DNA of 64,000 nt from Helichrysum umbraculigerum (taxonomy: Eukaryota > Streptophyta > Magnoliopsida > Asterales > Asteraceae): the NCBI GenBank assembly GCA_949592205.1, contig CATIUR010000001.1:243028250-243092249 (forward strand), read 5' to 3'. The stretch's first letter is position 1. The number at the start of each line of letters is the position of its first letter. Positions 1-11,800 of this stretch are shown piece after piece. A program made the translations under genes and the position numbers. The notes below the pieces were generated by a model. That model made no database searches. It was not told where the DNA came from and worked only from the letters and a program-made list of their open reading frames with translations.

Positions 1-182
1 TAAGCATGCTCGTTTATAATAATCCAAAAGAAAGCTTTCATTTTAAGCTAGAATGCTGGATCACTTTTGGGACCCTGACTCACTTGATCTGAAACTAGAT
101 GGGGCAGAACACCAGTGAAAGAAAGAGGTAATGAGAGAGAATATAAACTAAAAATACATAGTCCAGCTCAATCAATACTTAC

Positions 183-3100
183 CTCTCTTTCTGTGTTTGG
201 TGTAAGGGCAGCCAAACCACAGTCTGATAGATGAGGATTAAGCTCTTCATCAAGTAATATATTTGCTGACTTTAAGTTTCTATGTACAACAGAAGGTAGG
301 CAAACTTCATGCAAGTACCTGGCAAATATTTTGGGCTTTTATTAGAGGCAAGACAAAAAGGAGATAAATGAAGATTTTATAAGTTTATATGGTGACATAC
401 TCTAAAGCTCTGGCAGTACCAAGTGCTACCCTAACACGTGCATTCCATGTCAGTGTCTTGCTCCTATCATCAGCAAAGTGGAGTAAATCTTGCAAACTAC
501 CATTTGCAATGTAATCATAAACCAAAAGACGTTGCCCATGCTCTGCACAATATCCAGCCAGTGGAACTATGTTCGGGTGCCTCAAGCGCGACATGTTTGA
601 GACAGCTTCAACGAAATTATCTTCTTCTTGCAGTGATAACGCTGCATTATCTATTTTCTTAACAGCCATGGTCTAGGAAAGAAACAAGTGTTTGTACATA
701 ATTAGAATATCAAAAAGTATCCACCAAGTCTTATTAACAATAGAGAGCTTGTACATATGTCATCTCGAATTGAAAAATAAATGTACCTTTCCAGCGGGGA
801 AATCTGCTTTATAAACACGACCCAAAGAACCTTCACCGATTATATTGTCTTGAGAAAAACTGTTTGTTGCTGTTTGAAGAGTCGCAACAGTGTATGAACT
901 AGTGGTTATAGGGGATTTCACTCTCTTTGTAGATCCACTTTTCCCACGTTCAAATGTCGAGTTTTCTGTTGGTGGGGGCTTCAAATCAACAATGCTGCTA
1001 ACTGTGGGTTTTACCCTCTGCTCTTGCATTTCTGCATTAACTGCAGATGATATGAAAATGGAGTTATTGGAAAGGTTAACATATAGTTTTTAACCAATAC
1101 CAAGAATTTAAAGAATCTAATTCCACTTCCTTGTATCATGTTTAATGCTCATTCATATGGTTCATAAGGATTTACAATGCTGATGCCAATAGGACTCAGG
1201 TGGTGTATACATAACTTTTAAGTGTCGAATTAGTTATGTGACACTTTATCCGACCCAAAATATGCATTTGCAACAGACTAAAATAAAACTTTGGGATGAA
1301 ATTATTTGGGATACATTTATGAAGTAGAGGAGACGAACCTTTCTCACTACTGATAGGAGGGTTTACTGTGGAAGTTCGTGCAATATTTTCTTTCCTATGC
1401 CCTTTCTTAAAGCAGAAAAGAAGCCCAAGAAGTAAAAGAAGTATAAAGAATGCAGATCCCAAACTTATGCCTAATATAGCTCCAATTCCCAACTTCTTTC
1501 CACCGCTTGTGTTTGACGAGGGCACATCAGAGCCCGCATGTGTACCTGATGGAGGAGAACGGGTGCGATTATTGAGAGGTTTACCAGGAGGCGGTGCAGT
1601 GTATGGAGGTGGAGGAGGAGCAGGTCCATTGTCAAATGAGTTCCCGTCGTATCTGTTTCATTTTAAAAAAATCTGAGACTAAGACAAACCTCGTATACAT
1701 GGCTAAACAGCACATAAGCAGCATAATCACAATATAACAGCTTACATAAAAGCAGGAACAGAAAGAAGCTCCCGTGGTATCCATCCACTGAAGTGGTTGT
1801 TTGCTACATTTCTGTGTAATAAGATAAAGAATAAGATAACCAGCACAAAGCTAGATGGCCACTGTACAACAGAATTTGAACTTACACATCAGTCAAAGGC
1901 AGACCAGTTAGTGAATTTAAAGAGCCTGTTAATTGATTGTTCTGCACATGACTGGCGTAAACGAAATCATCATGAGAATTAGAAACGCATTGAACCAATA
2001 TTTAAGAAACGGGTAGCCAATAAAAAAGATACTCACAAAGTAGAAATGCTTGACAATGAACTCAGCGAATTTGGTAGGTCTCCAGCTAAGTCGTTGTTTG
2101 AGAGATCCCTGCATCAACTTGTAGCAAGTTAGAACATTGGTAAAGTTATGCTTGATACAATAATGTAAATTTATCTGGAAATACAAATTTTTGAAGCATG
2201 TATCAAACAAAATATAGTCTGTACGTATTTCACGTAAAACTTACAATGTAGTAAGACTAGTCAGATTATTAAATATATCGCCAATATTCTGAGCAAGCAC
2301 ATTGCGACTAAGGTTCCTGGAAGCCAAAAGATAATGGGATTAAGATTTCTGGTAAATAGCAAGATGCGTGAAAGTCACTTTATAAGGGTATAGCTCTCAC
2401 AAGTAATTAAGATTATACATCAACGCAATGGAATACGGGAGATTTCCACTTAAATTGTTATTTGCAAGATTCCTGCACATTTCAAAAAGCATATTAGCAG
2501 CAGAATGATATAATATTAATATTTATATTAAGTAAGCAAGGGGATTATTTTAAGAAAATAAGAAAGATCCACTAAAATTAGAAAATTTACAGGCTAGTAA
2601 GATTTGGTGGTAGCTGATATGGAAGTGCATCATGAATGTTGTTTCCACTTAAATCCCTAAATAAATAGCCAAAAAAGATTAATTAGACTATTATTTCACA
2701 AAAACCTTGTAGATTAGTCTTAGCAAAGTTGAGGATTTTGTTCTTACAATGTTTTCAACGACGTGAGGCCGGACAACATGTATCCCAATGTCCCATCAAT
2801 CGCTAAATTAGGAAGCTGACTGTCAATATTACATCAATCAATTGAATTATTTCAACATAGCAAATATTAAATCGTTAAACATGGGATACAATGTATGCAA
2901 TAAAAAGTTACAATGCATATATGATTTAAACGAAATTAATGACAAAAACTCACATGGAAACAACAGCTGTGCCATCACATGTAACCCCTCTCCATGATTC
3001 TCCACACGGATCACCACTATTAGGCTTCCAATTTGTTAGCTGTGCAGCATTGTTCAAAGATGTGCACAAAACCCCTAGTGCTTGAACTACATACAAACAA

Positions 3101-3503
3101 ACAAAAACTACTATTATGCCCTACACAAATCAACCAGCAGCATGCATAAGCCTCATTTTCAAACCTAATAACAAACAGCACAACAAAATACAGCAAAACG
3201 GAAAATTAAAATAAAAAACCCCTAATCCAACAGATAGCACCAAATCATAAGTAATATTCCTTGATTGAGATAAAAAAAAATTAATTCATTGTATAGACTA
3301 CAGATCTCTTTGCGGAAATAAATAAATATTCAAACAACGAAATGATACATATATTATATATACACACACGATGATAAGTAAGCATAAATTAGTTGATTAC
3401 CATCAGTTGGATCAGTAGTGGCGTGAACGGAGGTTAACGAAACGAAGATCGCAGCAAGTAAGTTGAGTAACAGAAGAAAGTGATGACGGCGATTAGTCAC
3501 CAT
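183..3503 (-). CDS. SRF6/7: STRUBBELIG-receptor family (SRF) LRR receptor-like kinase, 5' 13 exons (partial)
   Basis: Plasma-membrane LRR receptor-like kinase of the SRF family; C-terminal kinase exons lie beyond position 1. Exons in transcript order: 3503-3401, 3086-2954, 2819-2748, 2656-2591, 2472-2401, 2316-2245, 2108-2037, 1951-1886, 1811-1746, 1652-1339, 1040-787, 672-401, 318-183. All junctions are GT-AG and the frame stays open for 566 codons. The first ATG (3503-3501) opens a hydrophobic signal peptide. Then come an SRF N-terminal domain (DPCGESWRGVTC), about six LRRs in 66- or 72-nt exons (DLSGNN, NLANNN, DLSNND, VQNNQLTG, VANNHFSG), a proline-rich stretch (about 241-265), a TM helix (about 295-322) and a kinase with G-loop GEGSLGRVY (414-422) and MAVKK (432-436). 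The catalytic loop reads HRN (533-535), not HRD, and DFG is replaced by DCG (553-555), as is usual in SRFs. Assignment to the SRF6/7 branch is from remembered similarity. Confidence 0.93.
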
Positions 3504-3790
3504 TTTTGGTATGATTAATATTTAAACAGAGCTTGACCTAGAAGAAGAAGAAGAAGAAGAAGAAGACATGCAGTAAACGGAGAGAGTGTGTAATGAAGAA
3601 GAAAAAGAGTTGGTAGATTTTGCCATTTAGAAAATTAATTGAATATAATAAATAAAAGTTTGAATGAATGAATGAATAGAGTCGAAATAGAAATATAGAA
3701 ATGGAGATTCGAAGCTTGAATTGCAGAGTAATGAAGAGAGAGAGTGAAGTAGGAGCAGCGCACAGGGAAGGTGTCGGCGAACAACCCCAT
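3504..3790 (-). promoter_or_regulatory. 5' leader / proximal promoter of the SRF gene
   Basis: Region immediately upstream of the SRF start codon. Read on the minus strand it is pyrimidine-rich and contains a (TTC)n tract (plus-strand GAA repeat at about 3541-3566), plus a second GA-rich patch near 3733-3752. Pyrimidine-rich leaders are common in plant genes. No transcription start can be fixed from sequence alone. Confidence 0.45.
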
Positions 3791-4005
3791 TATTTTTCAT
3801 TTATTTTTTATTATTTTTAATTTAATTAATGTTTGATTTATGAATCAATAAAATAATAATATATATATATTTTTTAATGTGAATTAAATGGTGTTTTCAA
3901 CTTTTCATACTTCATACTCCGTACTTCATAGATCAAAGTCAATGTAGTCAAATTACGAACCCTAATTTATTTAAAGAAGATTGTTTTCTATTATTATTAC
4001 CTAAT
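3791..4005. other. AT-rich intergenic DNA upstream of the SRF gene
   Basis: Very AT-rich, with an (AT)n run near 3859-3870. No coding or repeat structure was recognised. Confidence 0.5.
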
Positions 4006-4197
4006 AACTAACAATGATAACATGTCAGGTTTTTTTATCCCTTTTAGTATCCTCACAGTTCGAATTTAGGCTTTAAGTGTATCATGTCTTTGGAGCATAG
4101 ATGAATTGGTGTATGTACTTTTCAATCTGCTAGTATCTTGCTAGTAGATTTTTTATAATATATTAGCCTTTCAAAAAAAAAAACTAACAATGATAAC
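4006..4197 (+). mobile_element. SINE-like retroposon with 16-bp TSD
   Basis: A 160-bp insert (4022-4181) ending in a run of about 11 A (4173-4183) is bracketed by a perfect 16-bp direct repeat, AACTAACAATGATAAC, at 4006-4021 and 4182-4197. A box-B-like AGTTCGAATTT lies near 4057-4067. No good box A is seen, so the copy is diverged or 5'-truncated. The long TSD and A-tail indicate LINE-mediated retroposition. Confidence 0.75.
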
Positions 4198-6340
4198 GAA
4201 GTTTGAATAAAATTAGGATCTGGGATTTATTGTTATAAATAGTTGGGATCTCTCATATAATCTTTTTCTTTTTTAAAACAAGATTAGTTATGAAGTCAAA
4301 ATTGATATAAACTGAACCCTTAATATTTATTTAATTAGTATGATACTCGTGTTATGCAGCGAAAATAAATATAATATGGTGATTGTCGGTCACATGTCAT
4401 TTTTTGAAGAACGGAGAATTGATGCAAATCAATTCGAACGGTCAAATAGCAATACGTCTCCTATTTTGTGTTGATTTTTTGAAGTTGTAGCATTCTTCTT
4501 GATGATAAGTGTGTTACAAAAGTATAATGATATTATTATATAATTACATGCTAGTATCGATTTGTTATATCGATTAGCATTTTAAAGATATTCCAAAGTA
4601 AAAGATAACATTATATTAGGTGAAATTCAATGTAAGAAAAGTCTAAATTGCCACTAATTCATTATATTTCTACATTAGTAAAAAGTCATTCCGTATTGAT
4701 ATTGAAAGCTTTTGAAACATGTTTTATAAGTTATTATTAACTTCAAAAACATATTTTAGTTTGGTTTATATGTTCGGTTTTTACTTCAATGATATAGCTT
4801 ATGTTTTGGTTCATCTAATTCTAACTTTGATCTATACCCTAAATAAATATAGTAAGTAAGTAAGTAACATCTCATACCGTCTTTCACGGGTTAGAGCCCA
4901 ATACTTTCTAGGATGGTTTATGGGGAGGTATAGATGTAGACAGCCTTACCCCTACCCTAAGGTAGAAAGGTTGCTTAAAGTGCTACCTATATTATTATTG
5001 TAATGGACCATGAAATACGACATGTGTATATGGGATCAATTTATGACATATAATATAATTATGTTTATTTTTACCATGCATTATTTAAATACTTTACATA
5101 ATGTTTGGGAATTTAAATTTCATTAATTAATAAATAGCTAGAAATAGAAGAAAATATTGGGAATCTCAAGTGAAAATAAAGTTGGATTTAATTCGGCAAG
5201 CAAAGCATATGAAATAATCCATCTTTTCAGGTGGCTTTCCCTGTCTATACCAAACATTTCACATTATTGCCATGTGCTTAATTAAATTCTTTTCTTACCC
5301 CAAAAGTTTCAAAAATATACCATTAGCATCCTTTAGTAGAATCGATTCAAGTACCTGTGAATAATTATCGTGTTGCATCGTTGTAGTTTTGGGATACATT
5401 ACTCTATATAGTTCTTAGGTATGCTGCAACATCGCACAAGTTTGTACATATAGCGTCAAATATAGTGTTACATGACACGTGAGTATTATATTGATAACTC
5501 CGATCATTTGTCTATTTATAAAGTATAAATCCTCTATTTTGATGAATTAATAAATTGTAAGGAAAAAAAATACTGCACATTATAGATTTATATGATATTT
5601 ACGTTAACTTTTAGTTGTATTTCATATTATACTTATCATCCTACTAATGTGATCATTCTCATTACTAATAGACAAATCTGTTTGAAAAGAGAGCTCTTTT
5701 ATCGTGGAATTAGACCTAGCGTTTATGTCAATCAAAAAATGTTAAAGTTGAAGGTAGGTGAAAAATATTTGAGATAATAAGGCATGTTGTAAGTAAATAA
5801 GATTAACTATTAGTAAGAGATGTAAAACAATAATGTACATTGGGTTTAAAACTAATGCGTAGTAATTTTTAAGAATAATGGCTAATGTGAAGGTTATCTA
5901 AAAGCCCAGGGTGGTATCATAGAAAAGTAGGTTTCAGCCACGTAAATGACTAAAATACCCATAACACTTGGTAAGTATTACAAACCACGGACGAGCCATT
6001 ATTAACTTTAGAGCCACCGACGGGGAGGGCATCCAGGTAAATTAGTAGGGAGGCAAAATGAGCAGAAGGAGCCAATTAAAAAGAACAAGAAATCCACGTG
6101 GCTTTTTAAAAGGCACTTTTTTCAAGCATTTGACTTTGGATTTTTCTGTTTGGGAACACAACTTTTGCCCCGGGGGAAATTCATGAAAGTGATCGCTTTC
6201 ATTTTATTTTATTTATATAATATTTAATTAATAAATTGATTATTAATACTACTCGTATTATTATTAGGTCTTAACCCCACAATTTGAGTTCATTCCTTGG
6301 TTAGTACTTAGTAGTTAATACTCGCGATAATACTTTAGTG
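4198..6340. other. Intergenic DNA between SRF and element A
   Basis: AT-rich with no supported gene; the 61-codon frame at 5592-5777 has no recognisable protein features. A stretch at about 4855-4990 contains GGGTTAGAGCCC and AGACAGCCTTACCCCTACC, which resemble the box B and body of tRNA-derived plant SINEs. No TSD was found for it, so it is left as a possible SINE relic. Confidence 0.4.
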
Positions 6341-6345
6341 GTTAA

Positions 6346-8821
6346 TGTAACACCCCCAAATTTGATGATTTGCGGAAGCATAGTTTGGGGTATTACTAAT
6401 CAAATATCACAGCACAAAGATAAAGCAAACGACATCTATATGCAACGTTTGTAAATTAGTTACATTCCATAGATATAATGTTTGAAAACTTAGTGTTTTC
6501 GTATACAAAATGTAGTTTCCCCTAGAGTCCACGCGTATAGCGGGAGATTCTATTACATAATCGTAATATACAAAAGATAATGCTAAGAATCTCCGTTAAT
6601 GCAGTTGTGTTGAAATCATGCGACTCTAGCTAAATTCCGGAGTAATCCTACTCCATCCGGGTACCTGAGAAAACATGCTAAAAAGTGTCAACCAAAAGGT
6701 TGGTGAATCTCACAGGTTTGTAAGTAATATCAGCTTTGAACACGAGATTTCATTAGTAATGCCCGTAGGCGTAAAATCAGCAATTGCAATCCAGCAAATG
6801 TAATTAAATGAGTTTATACCGTTGCCATGAGGCTCATAATCGAAGCTTAACCCGTAAGTAATAAGATTGCTCCCGTGACATGCTCGTAATTGAGCAAGCA
6901 TCAGTAACGAATAAGTAGTCACCCGTTTCTACGTGTAAATCAGTACGTGGCAGCGCTACTGCCCCGGGTGGGGAGGGTCATTTCCCTAATGGATCCATTA
7001 ACTAGTGTTCGCGCTTAAGTCCATAACTAACGATATATGATGGAGAGACTTCTGTAAATAGTAAACAACTCATGCAATTCCGTTTGGTATAGTAAACAGT
7101 TTTAGTACTTGTGTTCACGGAAAAGTAGTAGCATGTTTCTCCCCCAATACGATAAAACAGTAAAAGTGGGGCCGTAAGACTCACCTGAGTCGAGTAGTAA
7201 GCGGTGGAATTCAGTAAGTAGTGAGTAGGTTCTCCGAACCCGTAACCTTTAAATGCCTAAACATATAAAGTCAAGTAAGTAGATGTCTCGCAAGACCATC
7301 TAGTCTAGTTGTCTACACAACTCGTTATGTCCAAGTGTTTGTTTAGTAATCCGTTTGTAGTTTGAAAACAAGTATGGCCCGTTGGTGACGGTTTGTAATA
7401 AGGATTCAAAGTGTTATCATTATATGTATCGTTGAATCAGGTTTCGTTATTTGTAAGTGTTCGACACTTAGTGTGAAAAGTATTTACGACATCTAAACAC
7501 GGGGGTCCGGGGGCAGCGCCCCTGGCTGGGGTCGAGCTGCCAGGTCAGCTTGGAAAATTTTTATTCCTACCACTTTCCTTTAGTGAAAACGTATCAGAAA
7601 TCTGGATTTGGAGTAAAATTAGGTGGTAAAATCCTGGTTCCGACACTTAGTAAAATCTGAGTTTTCAGGGTTCTGTTTTATGCGACGTTGGGTGCGACGT
7701 CGCAAGCGACGTAAGGTGCGACGTGGACGTGTGCGTCGCATTATGCGACCTTCGCAATTCAATGCGACGTAGGGTGTTGCGTCGCTAAGTGCGACGTTAG
7801 TTCGGTTTGCGACGTTAAAGTCTACGTCGCTACGTGCGACATCCGCAAGTTAATGCGACGTAATGGGCTGCGTCGCTAGTGCGACGTTGAGATTTTTGTG
7901 CGACGTAGGTCGCGACGTCGCAGAGGCCCCTGGCCAGGTGCGACGTTGCGGTCTGATTGCTGGAAATTTAGTCGAAAACGAGTTTCCCGGTTTCCGTTGG
8001 GTCCAAATCTTTTACCCAACCCAAAAATGGACATAACAAGCCATTATAAACCATAAACAAGTAAAAATGATCAAAAACGAGAGATGTCGGGATTTGTCGG
8101 AAACTTACAAAGTGTCGGATTGAAAATCCGAAAAGATAGGATGGTAGATCGTGTTGCGGTGGTGCTTTTATTCCAAAGGGGCGAGGAAATCCGAGTGGGT
8201 TTAGTGGTAGTATTATGCAATTTTGAATGGTGGTGGTGGGTTTTCTTTTTAGAGAGAAAGAAAGAAAGAGAGAGAAGAGGGAAGTGGAGAATGAGAAAGA
8301 AAAAGGAAAATGGGGAGGTTTATCCTCCCATTTTTCAGTCCCCGCGATCGGGCTCCGTGCGGTGTTCGTTTTCTCCGTCATTTAAACGTTAAATATTTAT
8401 TTTGCACATTAATTATCCATTTTTAATTACAAGTTTTGTTAAATAAATTTTATCGAATTATTTTGTCAAATCTTTAAATGAATTATGTATTTTGTGTTTA
8501 AGTCGTGTTTATTACGTTTTGTTGTATTATTTAAAATGTCGTCGTGATAATATGTAAATAATGTCCGTTCAGTTGCGTATTTTATATAACAAAAATACGT
8601 TCTCATTATTTAAGTTAATTTATGTCACCAACGTCCAAATAACTGTGTCGGACTCCGTCCGGTTAATTCGTACGATTCATCCAAATCGCATAAGTACACT
8701 CATATATATATAAATCACCTTATATATATATACAAATAGAGCCTAGTCCTATTACATACTAATTACAACTAGTTACAAACAATTAGGCATAATTAAATAT
8801 CCTAATTAGGCACGTGTTACA
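6346..8821 (-). repeat. 3' LTR of element A
   Basis: 2476 bp, TGTAACAC...GTGTTACA. It differs from the 5' LTR at four sites I could see: T versus G in GATTGCTGG, G versus A in GTTGGGTCC, and two near the right end. It contains a GCGACGT palindrome array (7681-7950), a G-rich module (7501-7545), a purine-rich tract that is CT-rich when read minus (about 8250-8300), and a short AT microsatellite (about 8702-8732). The small open frames inside it recur in the other LTR and show no protein features; I do not regard them as genes. Confidence 0.95.
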
Positions 8822-8834
8822 TTCTCCCCTTGTT
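8822..8834 (-). promoter_or_regulatory. Polypurine tract of element A
   Basis: Read on the minus strand, AACAAGGGGAGAA directly abuts the 3' LTR start TGTAAC. This is the expected location and composition for plus-strand DNA priming. Confidence 0.85.
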
Positions 8835-8854
8835 AAAGAAATTTCGTCCCGAAA

Positions 8855-11800
8855 TTAGCTCGAGTGCACGGACGGTGCGTTATCTGGGAAGAGATGTGGG
8901 TATTTCTGTCGCATTTGGGCTTCCCGTTCCCAGGTGAACTCCGGGCCACGCCTAGAATTCCACCTGACTTTTACAATGGAAATACGACTCTGTTTCAATT
9001 GCTTGACCTCTCGGTCCATGATTTCCATAGGTTCCTCGACAAAATGAAGTTTATCATCGATTTGGATTTCGTCTAGCGGTATAATCAGTGTCTCGTCAGA
9101 CAGACATTTCTTCAGGTTAGAAATGTGGAATGTGTTGTGAACGCTGCTAAGTTCAGTAGGAAGTTGCAGGCGGTATGCCACTGGACCAATCCTTTCAAGG
9201 ATTTCGAATGGTCCGATGTATCTAGGATTTAGTTTGCCTCGCTTTCCGAATCGAATGACACCCTTCCACGGTGCCACTTTGAGAAGTACCTTGTCCCCTA
9301 CCTGGAACTCAAGGTGTTTGCGTCTCACGTCAGCATAACTTTTCTGACGATCACGTGCGGCTTTCAGCCGGTTTTGAATACCGATGATTTTCTCAGTAGT
9401 TTCATGAATAATATCTGGACCCGTGAGTTGGGAATCTCCTAACTCAGTCCAACAGACAGGTGATCGGCACTTACGCCCGTAAAGTGCCTCGAAGGGTGCA
9501 GCCTTTATGCTGGTATGGTAACTGTTATTGTACGAGAATTCGCACAACGGTAAGTGATTTTCCCAAGAAGTACCGAAGTCAACTACGCAGGCTCGTAACA
9601 TATCCTCCAGTGTTTGAATAGTTCGCTCGCTTTGGCCATCTGTTTGCGGGTGATAAGCAGTACTCATATCCAGACGAGTACCAAGAGATTTCTGTAGTGA
9701 TTGCCAAAAGTTAGAAGTAAAACGGCTGTCCCTATCCGAGATGATCGAGATAGGTACACCGTGTCGCGAGATGATTTCTTTGACGTAGATGCGAGTCAGA
9801 CGCTCCATCTTGTCGGTTTCCTTGATGGCCAGAAAATGAGCAGATTTCGTGAGACGGTCCACGATCACCCAAATGGTATCGCAACCACTCGAAGTTTTTG
9901 GTAGTTTGGTAATGAAGTCCATGGAAATCTGTTCCCATTTCCATTGAGGAATTTCAGGTTGTTGGAGCAACCCCGAGGGTCTTTGGTGTTCGGCCTTGAC
10001 TTTGGAACAGGTTAGGCATTTACTGACGTACAAGGCGATGTCAGCTTTCATGTTAGGCCACCAATACAACCCTTTGACGTCGTGATACATCTTGTCAGAA
10101 CCAGGATGTATAGAGTATCGAGATTTGTGAGCTTCAGCCATCACCAAATCTCGCAAGTTTCCGAATTTGGGTAACCACACCCGGTTAGAGAAGTATCGAG
10201 TTCCATCGGGTTTGATTTCGAATTGTTTATCCAAGCCTCGCAAGGCTTCATTTTTCAAGTTTTCATCGTTGATTGCTTCGAGTTGAGCGGTAAGGATTTG
10301 AGCAGGAAGCTCGTTACGAATTGTCATAGAAAGTGCTCGGACTAGAAGGGGTTTCACTCGTTCTTTTCGGCTTAAGGCATCGGCAACTACGTTAGCCTTG
10401 CCCGGATGGTATTTGATCTCGCAGTCGTAGTCACTAAGTAACTCGACCCAGCGACGTTGCCTCATGTTTAGATCTTTCTGATCGAATATGTGTTGGAGAC
10501 TTTTGTGATCGGTAAAGATAGTGCTTTTCGTACCGTAGAGATAATGTCTCCAGATTTTCAATGCGAAGACCACAGCACCTAACTCAAGGTCGTGGGTCGT
10601 ATAGTTTTTCTCGTGGATTTTCAGTTGTCGTGAGACATAGGCAATGACTTTTTCCCGTTGCATTAGCACACAACCAAGTCCTTGGTGTGAGGCGTCGCAG
10701 TAAACTACGAAATCGTCGGTGCCTTCGGGTAAGGACAAGATTGGTGCACTGCAAAGTTTGTTTTTCAATAGCTGGAAGGCTGACTCTTGTTTATCAGTCC
10801 AATCGAACTTCTTATCTTTCTGAGTCAGCGTGGTTAGGGGAACAGCTATTCTTGAAAAGTTTTCGATGAATCGGCGGTAATAACCAGCAAGACCTAAGAA
10901 TTGTCTCACTTCGGTTGGAGTGGTCGGTGACTCCCAGCCCTTGATTGCTTCAATCTTGGCGGGATCAACATGAATTCCTTGGCTGTCAATCACGTGCCCG
11001 AGGAATTGAACGGTTCGAATCCAGAACTCACACTTAGAGAATTTGGCATATAACTCTTCGTGTTTCAGAAGTCCTAGAATGGTTTTCAGATGTTGAGCAT
11101 GTTCCTGCTCGTTGCGAGAGTAAATCAGAATATCGTCGATGAACACAATGACGAATTTGTCAAGATATGGTTTGCACACCTGATTCATAAGGTCCATGAA
11201 TACGGCCGGTGCGTTGGTTAAACCGAATGGCATCACTTGGAATTCGTAGTGCCCATAACGAGTTCGGAAAGCTGTCTTTGGGATATCATTGTCACGGACT
11301 CGGAGTTGATGATAACCTGACCGTAGATCAATCTTTGAGTAAACACTCGATCCCTGGAGCTAGTCAAATAGGTCATCGATTCTAGGAAGTGGGTACCAAT
11401 TCTTTATGGTTAGCTTATTCAGCTCTCGGTAATCGATACACATGCGGAAAGATCCATCTTTCTTTTTCACGAATAAGACCGGAGCTCCCCAAGGCGAGGA
11501 ACTTGGTCGAATGAATCCTCTGTCCAGGAGTTCCTGTAGTTGGTTAGACAACTCATGCATTTCGGATGGTGCTAAACGGTAAGGGGCTCGTGCCACGGGT
11601 GTAGCTCCGGGCACAAGTTCGATTTGAAATTCAACTTGTCTAGGTGGCGGAAGTCCGGGCAAGTCTTCAGGAAAGACTTCCGGGAAATCCCGCACGATTG
11701 GAACATCCTCAAGTCGCTTCTCCTCCGACTTCTTCTCCGTTACATGTGCGAGGATGGCTTGATACCCTTTTCGTAGATATTTTCTAGTTTTCAGACAGGA

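Noticed and set aside
1..182. Additional SRF coding exon at the left edge
   Set aside because: No frame matches the kinase continuation, and the exon at 183 ends in a clear GTAAGT donor, so this is intron.
1368..1676. Plus-strand 102-codon frame in the SRF locus
   Set aside because: It is the antisense shadow of the SRF proline-rich and transmembrane exon.
4855..4990. Second SINE in the SRF-element A spacer
   Set aside because: Only short motif resemblance and no TSD; kept as a comment in the intergenic entry.
7968..8392. Overlapping open frames of 137 and 102 codons, repeated at 16005-16429
   Set aside because: They are duplicated because they lie in the LTRs. Both strands are open over a purine/pyrimidine-rich tract and the translations are low-complexity.
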